64,000 bases of DNA from CAVQJU01 sp963712905 (GCA_963712905.1 CAVQJU010000004.1:1-64000), one strand, 5' to 3'. Shown: positions 29,175 to 39,055, counted from the first letter of the stretch. A program made the numbers and translations. The notes: generated by a model not told the origin, from the sequence alone.

Positions 29175-31545
29175 ATGACGATGTTCCTGCGCGTTGCATT
29201 CCTGGTCATCGTGACGTGCGTCCACTGTCCGCGCCCAGGCATTGCCTGAAGGCGGGCCGACGAAGGTCGAGCTCGTCGGCTCGTGGCTGATGGTGAACGA
29301 CGAGGAGCGGCTGGTTCGCATCGACCCGGGCCCCGAGCTCGGCAACTTCACGGGTTTCCCGCTGAACGCCGCGGGCAGGCAGAAGGCGCTGACGTGGAAC
29401 TCGACGATTCAGGCCGTCCCCGAGCATCAGTCGCGCCCGCACGCCGGGGCGTATTCCATGCGAGGCCCCAACCCGAGCCCGCATATCGGCGAGATCATCG
29501 ACCCGATCAGCCGCCGGCTGATTGCGTACACGTTGACCGGCCTCTTCGAGAACGCGAACCGTACCATCTGGCTCGATGGCCGGCCGCATCCGTCGGACGC
29601 GGCCGAGCGCCTGTGGACCGGCTTCTCGACGGGCGAGTGGGAAGACGGGATGCTGCACGTCACCACCACGCACTTCAAGCAGATGTTCATCCAGCGGAAC
29701 GGGGTTCCGGTGAGCCCGTACGCCGTGATGCACGAGTACTTCATCCGGCACGGCGACCGGATGGTGCTCATCAGCCAGCTCGACGACCCGGTCTACCTCG
29801 AAGAACCGATGGTCCGCACGTCGACGTTCCGATGGAATCCCGGGGCGCGGGAGAACGCCATCGCGCAGGTGGACGTGGCCGAGGAGATCCCGGGGCTTCG
29901 CCAGGGCGACGTGCCGCACTACCCGCTGGGCTCCACGCATCCGGAGTATGCGGACGAGAACAAGCTGCCGCTCGAAGCCACGCTCGGCGGGAAGGACACG
30001 CTGTACCCGGAGTACGCCGAGAAGCTGAAGCAGGCGGCGAAGCTCGCCTTGACGATGGTGGGGCCGCAGCCGCTGCCGCCGGCCCCCAAGGGCCGCATGG
30101 CGAAGGATCTGGCGCGTCCGTATCGCCCGACCTACGAGAACAGAGGCGAGGTCGAGGTGCTGCCGGTGCAGGGCGCGGTGTACATGGTGGCCGGCGCCGG
30201 CAGCAACGTCACCGTCCAGGTCGGACCGAATGCGCTCTTCGTGGTCGACACCAACGAGGCCGCCATGAGCGACAAGATCCTGGCGGCCATCAAGACGATC
30301 TCGCCCCTGCCGATCCGCTACATCGTCAACACGAGCGCGGACCCGGATCATGTCGGCGGCAACGAGCGGTTCGCCAAGTCTGCCGGCGATTCGGTGAACA
30401 CGTTCTACGAGCAGGGCGCGCGCGTCTACGCGCAGGACAACGCCTACGCGCGCATGACGAACCCGAAAGGCGGGTCGACGCCGCTGCCGACGGCGCTGTG
30501 GCCGACCGACTCGTTCGGGGCGGCGCTCAAGACGCTCTTCGTCACCGGAGAGCCCGTCGAGCTCATCCATCAGCCGGCGGCGCACACCGACGGCGATCTG
30601 CTGGTGTTCTTCCGCAAGTCGGACGTGATCGTCGCGGGCGACGCGTTCTCGACCGATCGCTATCCCGTGATCGACGCCGGACGCGGCGGCACGCTCGGCG
30701 GCGTCCTCGACGCGCTGAACCATCTGATCGACATCGCCATCCCTGAATACAACTCGATGGGCGGCACACGCGTGGTCCCCGGGCACGGCCGCGTCGCGAA
30801 CGAGATCGATCTGGTCGAATACCGCGACGCCATGACGATCATTGCCGATCGAATCACGGCGGCGGTCCTCGACGGGAAGACGCTGGATCAGGTGAAGGCG
30901 GCGGGCGTCAGCCTCGACTTTGACGGCGTGTACGGCGCCAGCACCGGTTCCTGGACGACGGAGATGTTCGTCGAAGCGGTGTACCGTGAGATCAAGGCGA
31001 ACACCGCGCCCTGGAGAGCGCGCCTGCTGCGCAATGTGCCTGCGGCGGAGCTCACGTTCCTGACAAGCAGCAATGCTCCCGCTGGTTCGCGGAAACTGGC
31101 GGCCGCGGCGAAGCCCGCAACGAAAGCCAACCGCGATCCGTGGGAAGGCAAGTGGACCCTGAATATCTTCTCGTCGAATTACGAGCCATCGAGCCTGCTG
31201 CCGTACCGCCGCGAGATGGTCATCTCGCTGAACGGCGCCGAGACCACGCACGCGGTGTCGTCCTGGCGACGGCCGCAAGGCAACGGCTCGCCGCTCTCGA
31301 CGTACGGTTACACGGCCCGATTCGACGGCAAGCCGTATCCCGTTCCCAACTGGGGCGCGGCCACGGTCGTGTTGAAGCGCGTCGACGCGAACACGATCGA
31401 ACGGGCGCTCGACGGCGCGGAAATCGGCAAGGAGACATCGACGTGGACGCTGTCCGCTGATAAGAAAACGCTGACGGTGACGGCGAAGGGAACCGATGCG
31501 ACCGGCGTGACGTACACGAGCACGCAGGTCTACGAGAAGCAGTAG
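29175..31545 (+). CDS. Large secreted MBL-fold hydrolase with N-terminal accessory domain (one frameshift)
   Basis: About 789 residues. ATG 29175 (after GAGGGG) gives a signal peptide (FLRVAFLVIVTC). One extra base near 29216 must be removed to join it to the long reading from 29242. Residues about 1-300 are the accessory domain shared with the previous gene. The metallo-beta-lactamase domain follows. Its first metal motif is TSADPDH instead of THxHxDH, so two of the usual His ligands are missing, while HTDGD, GDAF and VPGHG are kept. A C-terminal beta domain (from about residue 660, DPWEGKWTLNIFSSNYEPSS) resembles lipocalin-like repeats. It overlaps the MFS gene by one base. Confidence 0.8.
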
Positions 31546-32801
31546 TGAATCTCGCCGGCTGGCGCATCGTCCTGCTCGCCAGCCTTGGCGGCACGCTCGA
31601 GTTCTACGACTTCGTCGTCTTCGGTATCTTCGCGCGCGACATCGCCGACGCGTTCTTTCCCAGCGGCTCGCCCCTCGTGTCGCTGATGGCGTCGTTTGCG
31701 GCCTTCGCCGCCGGCTACCTGGCCCGGCCGATCGGCGGCATCGTGCTCAGCCACTACGGCGATCGCTACGGCCGGCGCGGGGTGTTCCTGGGGTCGGTGT
31801 TCGTGATGTCCGCGGCGACGCTTGGCATGGGCCTCGTGCCGTCGTATGCGCGGTGGGGTGTCGCGGCCCCCGCGCTGATGGTCGTGCTGCGCATCCTCCA
31901 GGGTTTCTGTCTCGGCGGCGAGCTGCCAGGCGCCCTCACGTACGTCGTCGAGACCACGCCCCGGATCGCGCCGTTCGTCTGCGGAGTGGTGTTCGCCTGC
32001 GTGACCATGGGCGTCGCCGCCGCGACCGGCGTCAGCCTGTCGGTGCGTACGCTGCTCACGTCGGCGGATGTGGCAGCCTACGGTTGGCGCATCGCCTTCG
32101 TCATCGGCGGCCTGGGCGGCGTGCTGAGCTTCGTGTTGCGACGATCGCTCGAGGAGTCGCCGGAGTTCGCGCGCATGCGCAGCCTGGCGTCGCGCCGGCC
32201 GTTCGGCGAGCTCCTGCGGACGCATGCGACGCCTGTGTTCGTCGGCTGCGCGATGCTGGCGGGCACGGCGTGCTTCAACGGCCTGTTCTTTTCGCACCTG
32301 CCGGCGTATCTTGCCGGGGTGCTCCATTACGACGCGCGCCAGGCCGTCTTCTCGCAGACGGTCGGCGTCATGGCGTCTGCGTTCGGGATTCTCGCGACCG
32401 GCTGGCTGGGCGATCGCATTCCGCCGCGCCATCTGCTTCGATTGGGCGTGACGCTCCTGCTGGTGCTGGCCTACCCGTTCTACGCGGCGCTCGACGGCCG
32501 CACCGTCAACCTGACATGGCTGCTGACGCTCGCCGGACTGGCCGCCGGGCTGACGAACGGATCCTTCGCGTGCCTGTTGACGGATCTCTTTCCGACTCGC
32601 ATCCGGTTCACGGGAGTCGCGCTTGTCTTCAACGTGAGCTTCACGGTCTTCAGCGGCACCGCCCCGCTCGTGGCGACGACGATGATCCGTGAGATGGGGA
32701 CGGTGAGGGCGCCGGCGCTGCTGATGATCGGCTGCAGCCTGCTCGCGTTAACGGGCAGTATCTGGGTCGAGCGCTACGGTGGCCACGTGCTGGAGAACTG
32801 A
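31545..32801 (+). CDS. MFS transporter, metabolite:H+ symporter type
   Basis: A 418-residue transporter with about 12 helices. LGGTLEFYDFVVFG near the N-terminus is the MHS-family signature, followed by RPIGGIVLSHYGDRYGRRGV (the loop 2-3 motif A) and a central SLEESPEFARM loop after helix 6, typical of the shikimate/citrate/proline-betaine type. The substrate is probably an organic anion. The GTG start shares its first base with the previous stop (TAGTG). Confidence 0.9.
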   Translation: MNLAGWRIVLLASLGGTLEFYDFVVFGIFARDIADAFFPSGSPLVSLMASFAAFAAGYLARPIGGIVLSHYGDRYGRRGVFLGSVFVMSAATLGMGLVPSYARWGVAAPALMVVLRILQGFCLGGELPGALTYVVETTPRIAPFVCGVVFACVTMGVAAATGVSLSVRTLLTSADVAAYGWRIAFVIGGLGGVLSFVLRRSLEESPEFARMRSLASRRPFGELLRTHATPVFVGCAMLAGTACFNGLFFSHLPAYLAGVLHYDARQAVFSQTVGVMASAFGILATGWLGDRIPPRHLLRLGVTLLLVLAYPFYAALDGRTVNLTWLLTLAGLAAGLTNGSFACLLTDLFPTRIRFTGVALVFNVSFTVFSGTAPLVATTMIREMGTVRAPALLMIGCSLLALTGSIWVERYGGHVLEN

Positions 32802-33395
32802 ATGTTCGAAATCGATGGCGTCACCGTCGATCCGCGCGTCGCGGGTTTCTGGATCCGGGCGACGGCGCGGGCGATCGACGCCGCAGTGGCATTCCTGTTG
32901 GGCGTCGTGGCCGTCATCATGGCCTTGATCGTGCTCACCATTCGACGGCAACCCGGAGGCCTGAACGTCTGGACCCAACAGATGGGCGGTGTGTCGGCCG
33001 TGGGATTCCTGGTTTCCGCGTTCGCCAGCGTCTTGTACCAGGCAGCGAGCGAATTCGTCGGCGGGGCGAGTCTCGGGAAGCTGGTTTGCGGCCTTCGGGT
33101 TGTGTCCGAGGACTTCACTCCTGTCTCATTCCGCGGCGCATTCGTCCGCTCGTGTGCCTTCATCGTGGATAGCCTTGTCTTCGGATACGTGGGCTACCGA
33201 AGCATGAAGGCCTCGTCGCTGGCGCAGCGCTTCGGCGATCGTTGGGGCGGGACGACCGTCGTGCGAGTTCGAAACTACCGTGAAGCGGCTCGAGGGGCCG
33301 TGCTCGTGCTGCTCGGGTTGTGTATGGGCATGGCGGCATTAGTGATCCTCCAGACCGTCTTCATTGTTGCCAGAGTCGCCAACGCCGTGAGGTGA
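32802..33395 (+). CDS. RDD-family membrane protein
   Basis: 197 residues. GFWIRATARAIDAAVAFLLG carries the RxxDxx motif that names the family, followed by a second helix, then GGASLGKLVCGLRVVSED, the usual G-K-x-x-x-G-L-R-V segment, and two further helices. It starts immediately after the MFS stop and is therefore co-transcribed. The role is unknown; some RDD proteins are ion transporters. Confidence 0.88.
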   Translation: MFEIDGVTVDPRVAGFWIRATARAIDAAVAFLLGVVAVIMALIVLTIRRQPGGLNVWTQQMGGVSAVGFLVSAFASVLYQAASEFVGGASLGKLVCGLRVVSEDFTPVSFRGAFVRSCAFIVDSLVFGYVGYRSMKASSLAQRFGDRWGGTTVVRVRNYREAARGAVLVLLGLCMGMAALVILQTVFIVARVANAVR

Positions 33396-33398
33396 CGT

Positions 33399-34151
33399 GT
33401 GCAGACGATCGCAGTATTGCCGGCTGCCGGGGAGCGGTCGGCATCGCTTTCCGACAGGCGACCCAGGCGCAGCCGCTTCTACGTCGGCATCTCGGTGGCC
33501 ATGACCGCGATTGTCGTCGCGGGGTTCTGGGCGTCCTACTTCGGACCGATGCTCCGCGGCAACGTGGCGAGGCCGTGGGTGATTCAGCTGCACGGGGCCG
33601 TCTACGTGGGATGGATGGCGCTGCTGCTGGCCCAGGTCGTGCTCGTCTCGCGCGGCCGAACGAGAACGCACCGGCGTCTGGGCCGATTCGGCATCTGGTA
33701 CGGGTGCCTGGTGCTGGTGATGGGAGTGGTCGTGAGCTTCGCGGCGCCGCTGCTGCACGTGGCCGCGGGCGAGTGGGACATGGATCGGGCGGCTGCATTT
33801 CTGATCATCCCGCTCGGAGACATGGTGTTGTTTGCGGGGTTCTTCGGCGCGGCCGTTGCGTACCGATCGAGGCCTGCTGTGCACAAGCGGCTGATCGTGC
33901 TGGCGACAGTGGCACTCTTGTTTGCCGCCGTCGGCCGAATGTCCTTCACCCAGTCGACGCCCCTTCTGTTGCTCATCTGGGTCTCGCCGGTGCTGGTCGC
34001 GATTGGCCATGAGGCGCTGACGCGCCGCCGGCTCGACCCGATCTACTCGGTGGGCCTCGTGATTCTGATCGTCGGGGCCGGACGTGTGGCCTTCTCGCAG
34101 ACCGAGGCGTGGATGAGGATCGGACGCGCGCTGTTGCACGGCCTGATGTGA
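33399..34151 (+). CDS. Multi-pass membrane protein, unknown
   Basis: 250 residues and about six or seven hydrophobic helices (VGISVAMTAIVVAGFWASYFG, WVIQLHGAVYVGWMALLLAQVVLVS, YGCLVLVMGVVVSFAAPLLHV, FLIIPLGDMVLFAGFFGAAVAY, LIVLATVALLFAAVGRM, LLLLIWVSPVLVAIGHEAL, GLVILIVGAGRVAFS; landmarks). The conserved His in LHGAVYVGW and R/H in THRRLGRFGIW resemble DUF2306/cytochrome b561-like proteins, but heme ligands cannot be confirmed. GTG 33399 lies three bases after the RDD stop. Confidence 0.7.
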   Translation: MQTIAVLPAAGERSASLSDRRPRRSRFYVGISVAMTAIVVAGFWASYFGPMLRGNVARPWVIQLHGAVYVGWMALLLAQVVLVSRGRTRTHRRLGRFGIWYGCLVLVMGVVVSFAAPLLHVAAGEWDMDRAAAFLIIPLGDMVLFAGFFGAAVAYRSRPAVHKRLIVLATVALLFAAVGRMSFTQSTPLLLLIWVSPVLVAIGHEALTRRRLDPIYSVGLVILIVGAGRVAFSQTEAWMRIGRALLHGLM

Positions 34152-34183
34152 AGGTCGAGTAGTATGCGGACGCGGAGGACGAA

Positions 34184-35797
34184 ATGAGCTCATCGAACCG
34201 GAGAGTGTTCGTGAAACAGGCGGCGCTGCTGGTGGCGGGAGCCTCTGCGGCTCCGTGGGCCAGGCTGGCGGCCGCCGCCGACGCGGTCAGCGTGACGGCG
34301 GCCACCTCTGCGGGCAATGTGCGCGGGCTGGCATCCGAGGGTGTCAACGTCTTCAAGGGCATCCACTACGGCGGGACGACGGCGGGGAAGAACCGGTTCA
34401 TGCCGCCGACCCGGCCCGCGCCGTGGACAGGCACGCGCGACGCGCTGGCCTACGGGCCGACGGCGCCGCAGACCACCGGTGCCGGTGGCTCGCGTGGCGG
34501 CGGCCTCACGGAGAGCGAAGACTGCCTGGTCTTGAACGTGTTCACGCCTGCGCTGGGCAGCGGCCGGGGACGGCCCGTCATGGTGTGGCTGCACGGCGGC
34601 GGTTTCTCGACCGGGTCCGGGTCGGGCGCGGTGCTCGACGGCACCAACCTGGCGAGAACGAGCGACGTCGTGGTCGTCACGATCAACCACAGGTTGAACG
34701 TGTTTGGTTACACCTACCTCGGTGATGCCGCCGGATCGGAGTTCGCCCTTTCCGGCGGCGCCGGGCAGCTCGACATCGTCCTGGCGCTGGAGTGGGTGCG
34801 GGACAACATCGATCGCTTCGGCGGCGATCCGAATCTCGTCACGATCTTCGGCCAGTCGGGTGGCGGACGGAAGGTCGCGACGCTGATGGCGATGCCGGTC
34901 GCGAAGGGGCTGTTTCATCGCGCGATCATCGAGAGCGGCGCGGTGCTGCGCCTGACCACGAAGGACGACGCCAATCACGCGACGGAACTGTTGCTGGCCG
35001 AGCTCGGGATCGCGAAGGGGCAGGCTCGCGACCTGCAGACGGTACCGATGGCGCAACTGCTGGCGGCCAACGCCGCCGTGCTCGCGAAGCTGACGCCGCG
35101 CGAGCCCGGCCAGACCGCCAACTCGCCGACGGTGGACGGCACGGCGATTCCGACTCACCCGTGGGATCCGGCCGGGCCGGCCCTCTCGGCGAGCATCCCG
35201 CTGCTCATCGGCTATGCCCGGACCGAGGAGACGTTGTACGACCGCCCGACACCGGAGAAGCTGGCTCTGGACGAGGCAGGGCTGAGGCTGCGCGCCGGCA
35301 AGCGCATCGGCGGCGATCCCGAGCGCGTGATCGAGGCGTTCCGCAAGGCGCACCCGGATGCGACGCCGTGGGATCTATGGATCCTCATCGCGACCGATCA
35401 CCCCAGAGGCACCTACTCGCGCGAGCTGGCAAAGCGAAAGGCCGCGCAGGCGGGCGCGCCAGCGTACTTCTACCGGTTCGACTGGGAGACGCCGGAGGGC
35501 GGCGGTCACATGCGGTCGCCGCACACGGTCGAGATCGGATTCGTGTTCAACAACATCAACGTCGTGGGTCCGCTCATCGCGAAGATGCCCGAAGCCCATG
35601 CGCTCGCCGCCAAGGTCAGCGCCGCGTGGGTGGCGTTCGCCCGCACGGGCAATCCCAACACATCGGGCCTGCCGAAGTGGCCGGCGTACTCGGCCGCCTC
35701 GCGCGACACGATGCTGTTCAACAACGCGAGCCGCGTCGAGCAGGACCCCGACCGCGTGGCGCGGCTGGCGATGGAGCAGGTGCTGAAGCTGGCATAA
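34184..35797 (+). CDS. Type-B carboxylesterase, Tat-exported
   Basis: A 537-residue esterase of the para-nitrobenzyl-esterase/cholinesterase group. The N-terminus has a twin-arginine signal (NRRVFVKQAALLVAGA). Family blocks are present: VFKGIHYGG, ESEDCLVLNVFTP, VMVWLHGGGFSTGSG (oxyanion hole), the nucleophile elbow FGQSGGGRK (Gln and Gly instead of the usual GESAG), and the C-terminal HTVEIGFVFNN with the catalytic His region. The Gln variant still keeps the Ser. Substrates are probably aromatic or short-chain esters. Confidence 0.9.
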   Translation: MSSSNRRVFVKQAALLVAGASAAPWARLAAAADAVSVTAATSAGNVRGLASEGVNVFKGIHYGGTTAGKNRFMPPTRPAPWTGTRDALAYGPTAPQTTGAGGSRGGGLTESEDCLVLNVFTPALGSGRGRPVMVWLHGGGFSTGSGSGAVLDGTNLARTSDVVVVTINHRLNVFGYTYLGDAAGSEFALSGGAGQLDIVLALEWVRDNIDRFGGDPNLVTIFGQSGGGRKVATLMAMPVAKGLFHRAIIESGAVLRLTTKDDANHATELLLAELGIAKGQARDLQTVPMAQLLAANAAVLAKLTPREPGQTANSPTVDGTAIPTHPWDPAGPALSASIPLLIGYARTEETLYDRPTPEKLALDEAGLRLRAGKRIGGDPERVIEAFRKAHPDATPWDLWILIATDHPRGTYSRELAKRKAAQAGAPAYFYRFDWETPEGGGHMRSPHTVEIGFVFNNINVVGPLIAKMPEAHALAAKVSAAWVAFARTGNPNTSGLPKWPAYSAASRDTMLFNNASRVEQDPDRVARLAMEQVLKLA

Positions 35798-35806
35798 GGC
35801 GACCCC

Positions 35807-36874
35807 ATGGGCCCACGGGAGAGAGCGCAGGCGTTCTGCGCGACGTACGGTCTCCGTTTTCCGATTCTGCTGGCTCCGATGGCGGGCGCGTGTCCGGCGG
35901 GCCTGTCCATCGCCGTCGCGAACGCCGGCGGCATGGGCGCGATGGGCGCGCTGCTCACGACGCCTGACGGGATTCGCCAGTGGGTGAGCGAATTTCGCGC
36001 TGCCAGCCGCGGACCGGTGCAGCTCAACACCTGGATCCCCGATCCGAGTCCTCTACGGGATGGAGATGCGGAAGCGCGGACGCGCGCGTTCCTCTCCTCG
36101 TGGGGACCGGACGTGCCGCAGTCGGCCGGAGACGTCTCCAGACCCGACATCAACGAGCAGTGCGAAGCGTTCCTCGCCGCCGCGCCGACGGCCGTCTCGT
36201 CGATCATGGGCCTGTTTCCGCCGCAATTCGTGGCGCGTTTCAAGGCGACGGGCATCGCGTGGTTCGCGACCGCGACCACGCTGGACGAGGCGAAGCTGGC
36301 GCAGGAGGCCGGCGCGGACGCCGTCATCGCTCAGGGGTTCGAAGCCGGCGGTCACCGCGGCGCGTTCGATCAGGCGGCCGCGGAGCGCCAGTCAGCCGGG
36401 TTGTTGGCGCTCGTGCCGAGGCTCGCCGACAACCTGCACGTGCCGATCATCGCGGCGGGTGGTATCGGCGACGGACGGGGCGTCGCCGCGGCGCTGGCTC
36501 TCGGCGCCAGCGCTGCGATGATCGGCACTGCGTTTCTCCGGTGTCCTGAAGCCAGAACCCACCGCGCCTGGGCAGACGCGCTCGCCGACCTCGAGCCCGA
36601 GGAGACGATGCTGACGCGCGCCTTGACAGGCCGCCTGGGCCGATCGATCGCCACCGACTACGTGAAGGCGGCTGCATCAGCCGCCGCCCCGCCGCCCGCG
36701 CCGTACCCTGTGCAACGCGGTCTCACTGCGCCGATGAAGGAAGCCGGCGCGGCGGCTGGCGACCATCACCGCATGCAGGTCTGGGCGGGCCAGTCGGCGG
36801 CGATGGCGAAGCCGATCCCCGCCGGTGAACTCGCCGCCGGGATCTGGCAGCAGGCGGACGTACTATTGTCTTGA
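35807..36874 (+). CDS. Nitronate monooxygenase
   Basis: A 355-residue FMN-dependent TIM-barrel enzyme that oxidises alkyl nitronates. The N-terminal PILLAPMAGACPAGLSIAVANAGGMGAMGAL binds FMN phosphate regions (landmark). GADAVIAQGFEAGGHRG carries the catalytic His of class I enzymes, and IIAAGGIGDGRGVAAALALGA is the flavin-binding late strand. The start ATG is nine bases after the carboxylesterase stop, and the MOSC gene follows within ten bases. Confidence 0.92.
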   Translation: MGPRERAQAFCATYGLRFPILLAPMAGACPAGLSIAVANAGGMGAMGALLTTPDGIRQWVSEFRAASRGPVQLNTWIPDPSPLRDGDAEARTRAFLSSWGPDVPQSAGDVSRPDINEQCEAFLAAAPTAVSSIMGLFPPQFVARFKATGIAWFATATTLDEAKLAQEAGADAVIAQGFEAGGHRGAFDQAAAERQSAGLLALVPRLADNLHVPIIAAGGIGDGRGVAAALALGASAAMIGTAFLRCPEARTHRAWADALADLEPEETMLTRALTGRLGRSIATDYVKAAASAAAPPPAPYPVQRGLTAPMKEAGAAAGDHHRMQVWAGQSAAMAKPIPAGELAAGIWQQADVLLS

Positions 36875-36883
36875 GCAAGAGCG

Positions 36884-37534
36884 GTGACAGATCAGCGAAT
36901 CATCTCGGTCAACACGGGCCGCCCGCGCGAAGTCCACGTCAATGGCCAGGCGGTGCGCACGTCGATCTGGAAGAGCCCGCGCGAAGGCCGCGTGCGGGTG
37001 GCGACGCTCAACATCGAGGGCGACGAGCAGTCGGATCTGACCGTTCACGGCGGGAGGGACAAGGCCGTGTACTGCTATCCGTCCGAGCACTACGCGGACT
37101 GGCAGGAGGAGCTGCCCGGCGTCGACCTGCCGTGGGGCGCGTTCGGCGAGAATCTGACGACCGGAGGGCTGTTGGAGACTGACGTCTGCATCGGCGATCG
37201 ATTTCGGGCTGGCACGGCTGAATTCCTCGTCACGCAGCCACGGCAGCCATGCTTCAAGCTCGGGATCCGGTTCGGCCGCGAAGACATGATCAGGCGATTC
37301 CTGGCCAGCGGCCGGCCCGGGTTCTACGTCGCAGTCGTTCGCGAGGGCGAAATCGCCGCGGGCGATCCGATTGCCTTCACGACCCGCGCCCGCAACAGCA
37401 TGAGCGTCGCGGCCATCATGGACCTTCGCCTCGACGATGAGGGGAAGGACGATGAATTGAGGCGGGCAGCGGCGCTTGTTGCGCTGTCCGGAGGCTGGAG
37501 AGACCATTTTCGGAAGAGACTGGCGGAGAGATAA
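36884..37534 (+). CDS. MOSC-domain protein (YiiM-like)
   Basis: 216 residues. VHGGRDKAVYCYPSEHYADW and WGAFGENLTTGGLLE are characteristic of the MOSC/YiiM group, and QPRQPCFKLGIRFG carries the invariant Cys that handles sulfur or binds molybdenum cofactor. A C-terminal helical extension follows. YiiM homologues reduce N-hydroxylated compounds with the molybdenum cofactor. GTG 36884 is used. Confidence 0.9.
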   Translation: MTDQRIISVNTGRPREVHVNGQAVRTSIWKSPREGRVRVATLNIEGDEQSDLTVHGGRDKAVYCYPSEHYADWQEELPGVDLPWGAFGENLTTGGLLETDVCIGDRFRAGTAEFLVTQPRQPCFKLGIRFGREDMIRRFLASGRPGFYVAVVREGEIAAGDPIAFTTRARNSMSVAAIMDLRLDDEGKDDELRRAAALVALSGGWRDHFRKRLAER

Positions 37535-37535
37535 T

Positions 37536-37565
37536 CAGTCGGCAGTCGGCAGTCGGCAGTCGGCA
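37536..37565. repeat. Tandem heptamer repeat (CAGTCGG x4)
   Basis: Four perfect copies of CAGTCGG plus CA, directly after the MOSC stop. Likely slippage-prone. Confidence 0.9.
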
Positions 37566-37583
37566 ATTGCAGCGGTTCACCCT

Positions 37584-37739
37584 ATGGCTCACACAATCTG
37601 GAATGCGGGCGATCGGCAGGCGATCCTCAACCGATTCGGGCGGTTGTCGCCGGAGTCTCGGCCGAAGTGGGGCTCGCTCGATGCGCCGCGCATGGTGACG
37701 CACACGACCGTCGCGACGCGCCGGCGATCGCGAGCGTGA
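37584..37739 (+). pseudogene. Truncated DUF1569-like gene fragment
   Basis: Encodes only 51 residues: AHTIWNAGDRQAILNRFGRL, then PKWGSLDAPRMVTH, which looks like the N-terminus of DUF1569 (DinB-like) proteins of about 150 residues. After MVTH the sequence becomes a short Arg-rich run and stops. The rest of the gene is absent from this locus, so this is a remnant and not a frameshift artefact. Confidence 0.55.
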
Positions 37740-37753
37740 TGACAGGGAAGACC

Positions 37754-38209
37754 ATGCCGTGTGTGTTCATGCGGAAAGTGTTCCGACTCGCGCTTGCGAT
37801 CGCACTCGTGTGCTTCGCCAGCCCGCCGTTGATGTGCGCAGCCGAACAGCCGCCGGACACGGGCGCGCCGTCGGTTGTCCGCCGGGCGGGTTTTGAGAGA
37901 CTCACGCTGCGCGACGCGGTCGCGCAGGAAGCCGGGCGCCTGGCCGTCTCGCAGCAAGGAACCGGCGCGTCTCAAGCCCTTCCGCCCGCGCCGGTGAACC
38001 GTAGTTGGGTGCAGCGCCACCCGGCCGCGTTTGGTGCGCTCGTGGGTGCCGGAGCCGGAGCCGTCTCGGCGATCCCGCGGTGGAACGAGTTGTACTGCGC
38101 CACCGGCGGCGACGAAGAGTGCCTCTTCCACGGGGCGGCCGGCGTCGCGGTGGGCGCGGGTATCGGTGCGGGAATTGGCGCCCTCGTGGGAATGATCGCC
38201 GGGCGGTAA
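37754..38209 (+). CDS. Secreted glycine-zipper protein
   Basis: 151 residues. ATG 37754 is chosen because AGGGAAG lies six bases upstream; ATG 37739 and ATG 37769 are alternatives. A signal peptide (VFRLALAIALVCFASPPLMCA) is followed by a polar region with FERLTLRDAVAQEAGRLAVSQQ. The C-terminus has glycine-zipper helices (AAFGALVGAGAGAVSAI and GVAVGAGIGAGIGALVGMIAG). Such proteins sit in or near the envelope. No specific function is assigned. A disulfide is possible in LYCATGGDEECLF. Confidence 0.72.
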   Translation: MPCVFMRKVFRLALAIALVCFASPPLMCAAEQPPDTGAPSVVRRAGFERLTLRDAVAQEAGRLAVSQQGTGASQALPPAPVNRSWVQRHPAAFGALVGAGAGAVSAIPRWNELYCATGGDEECLFHGAAGVAVGAGIGAGIGALVGMIAGR

Positions 38210-38225
38210 AACCCAGAGGCACTGT

Positions 38226-38579
38226 ATGAAGGGAAAGCCGCGGACGGTCGCCGAATACCTCGCGGCCGTGGACAAGGACAAGCGGGCCGCGCTCATGAAG
38301 CTCCGCAAGGCGATCAAAGCGGCCGCGCCGCAAGCCGAGGAGTGCATCGCCTACGGCATCCCTGCCTACCGCGTGCAGGGAAGGGTGACGGTGGCGTTCG
38401 GCACCGGCAGGAATCACTGCGCGTTTTATCCCGGTTCGACGCCACTCGAGAAATACAAACGCGAACTGGAACGCTATGAGACCCGCAAAGGCACCGTCCG
38501 CTTCCAGCCGGACAGTCCGCTGCCGGCGACGCTCGTGCGCAAGCTCGTCAGAGCCCAGATCGCCGCGAAGACGCGGTGA
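38226..38579 (+). CDS. DUF1801 (YdhG-like) protein
   Basis: A 117-residue cytoplasmic protein of the DUF1801 family. TVAEYLAAVDKDKRAALMKLRKAIKAAAPQAEE, ECIAYGIPAYRVQGR, VAFGTGRNHCAFYPGS and GTVRFQPDSPLPATLVRKLVRAQIA are the standard blocks (landmarks). The fold is frataxin-like in some members; the role is unknown. ATG 38226 lies in CTGTATGAAGG with a weak site upstream. Confidence 0.9.
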   Translation: MKGKPRTVAEYLAAVDKDKRAALMKLRKAIKAAAPQAEECIAYGIPAYRVQGRVTVAFGTGRNHCAFYPGSTPLEKYKRELERYETRKGTVRFQPDSPLPATLVRKLVRAQIAAKTR

Positions 38580-38587
38580 GGTGAGCG

Positions 38588-39055
38588 ATGGACTCGCTGC
38601 CGGGAAGGGCGGTGCTCGCGTTCCTGGCTCTCCCTGGCGTTGTCGGGTTCCTCGTGCCCTGGCTGCTGCTCGGCCGGCGGTTCGAGGGCCGCACCTTCCG
38701 TCTCTCCGGTTTTGTGCCGCTCGTCACTGGCCTGATCCTGCTGTTGTGGTGTGTCGCCGCGTTCTATCACAAGGGACGAGGGACGCTCGCTCCGTGGGAT
38801 CCGCCACGCGCGCTCGTCGTGACCGGCGTCTACCGGTTGTCGCGCAATCCGATGTATGTCGCCGTCGTGCTGGTGCTGTGCGGCTGGGCCCTGGGGTTTC
38901 GGGCGCGGTCGCTCGCAACCTATGCGGCGGTCGTTGCGGTCGCGTTTCATCTCAGGGTTGTGCTCGGTGAGGAGCCCTGGTTATCTCGCCGCTATGGCGA
39001 CGAGTGGCTGCGCTACAAGGCGCGGGTGCCGCGCTGGTTGGGATTGCCCAGATGA
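38588..39055 (+). CDS. Isoprenylcysteine carboxyl methyltransferase-like (ICMT/PEMT) membrane protein
   Basis: 155 residues with four membrane helices. The conserved C-terminal half is present: LVVTGVYRLSRNPMYVAVVLVLCGWALGF (RNPMY motif) and VLGEEPWLSRRYGDEWLRYKARVPRWL (the E...L...G..Y..Y..V..). Family members methylate prenylated Cys or phospholipids; in bacteria the substrate is usually unknown. The stop overlaps the next start (ATGA). Confidence 0.88.
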   Translation: MDSLPGRAVLAFLALPGVVGFLVPWLLLGRRFEGRTFRLSGFVPLVTGLILLLWCVAAFYHKGRGTLAPWDPPRALVVTGVYRLSRNPMYVAVVLVLCGWALGFRARSLATYAAVVAVAFHLRVVLGEEPWLSRRYGDEWLRYKARVPRWLGLPR

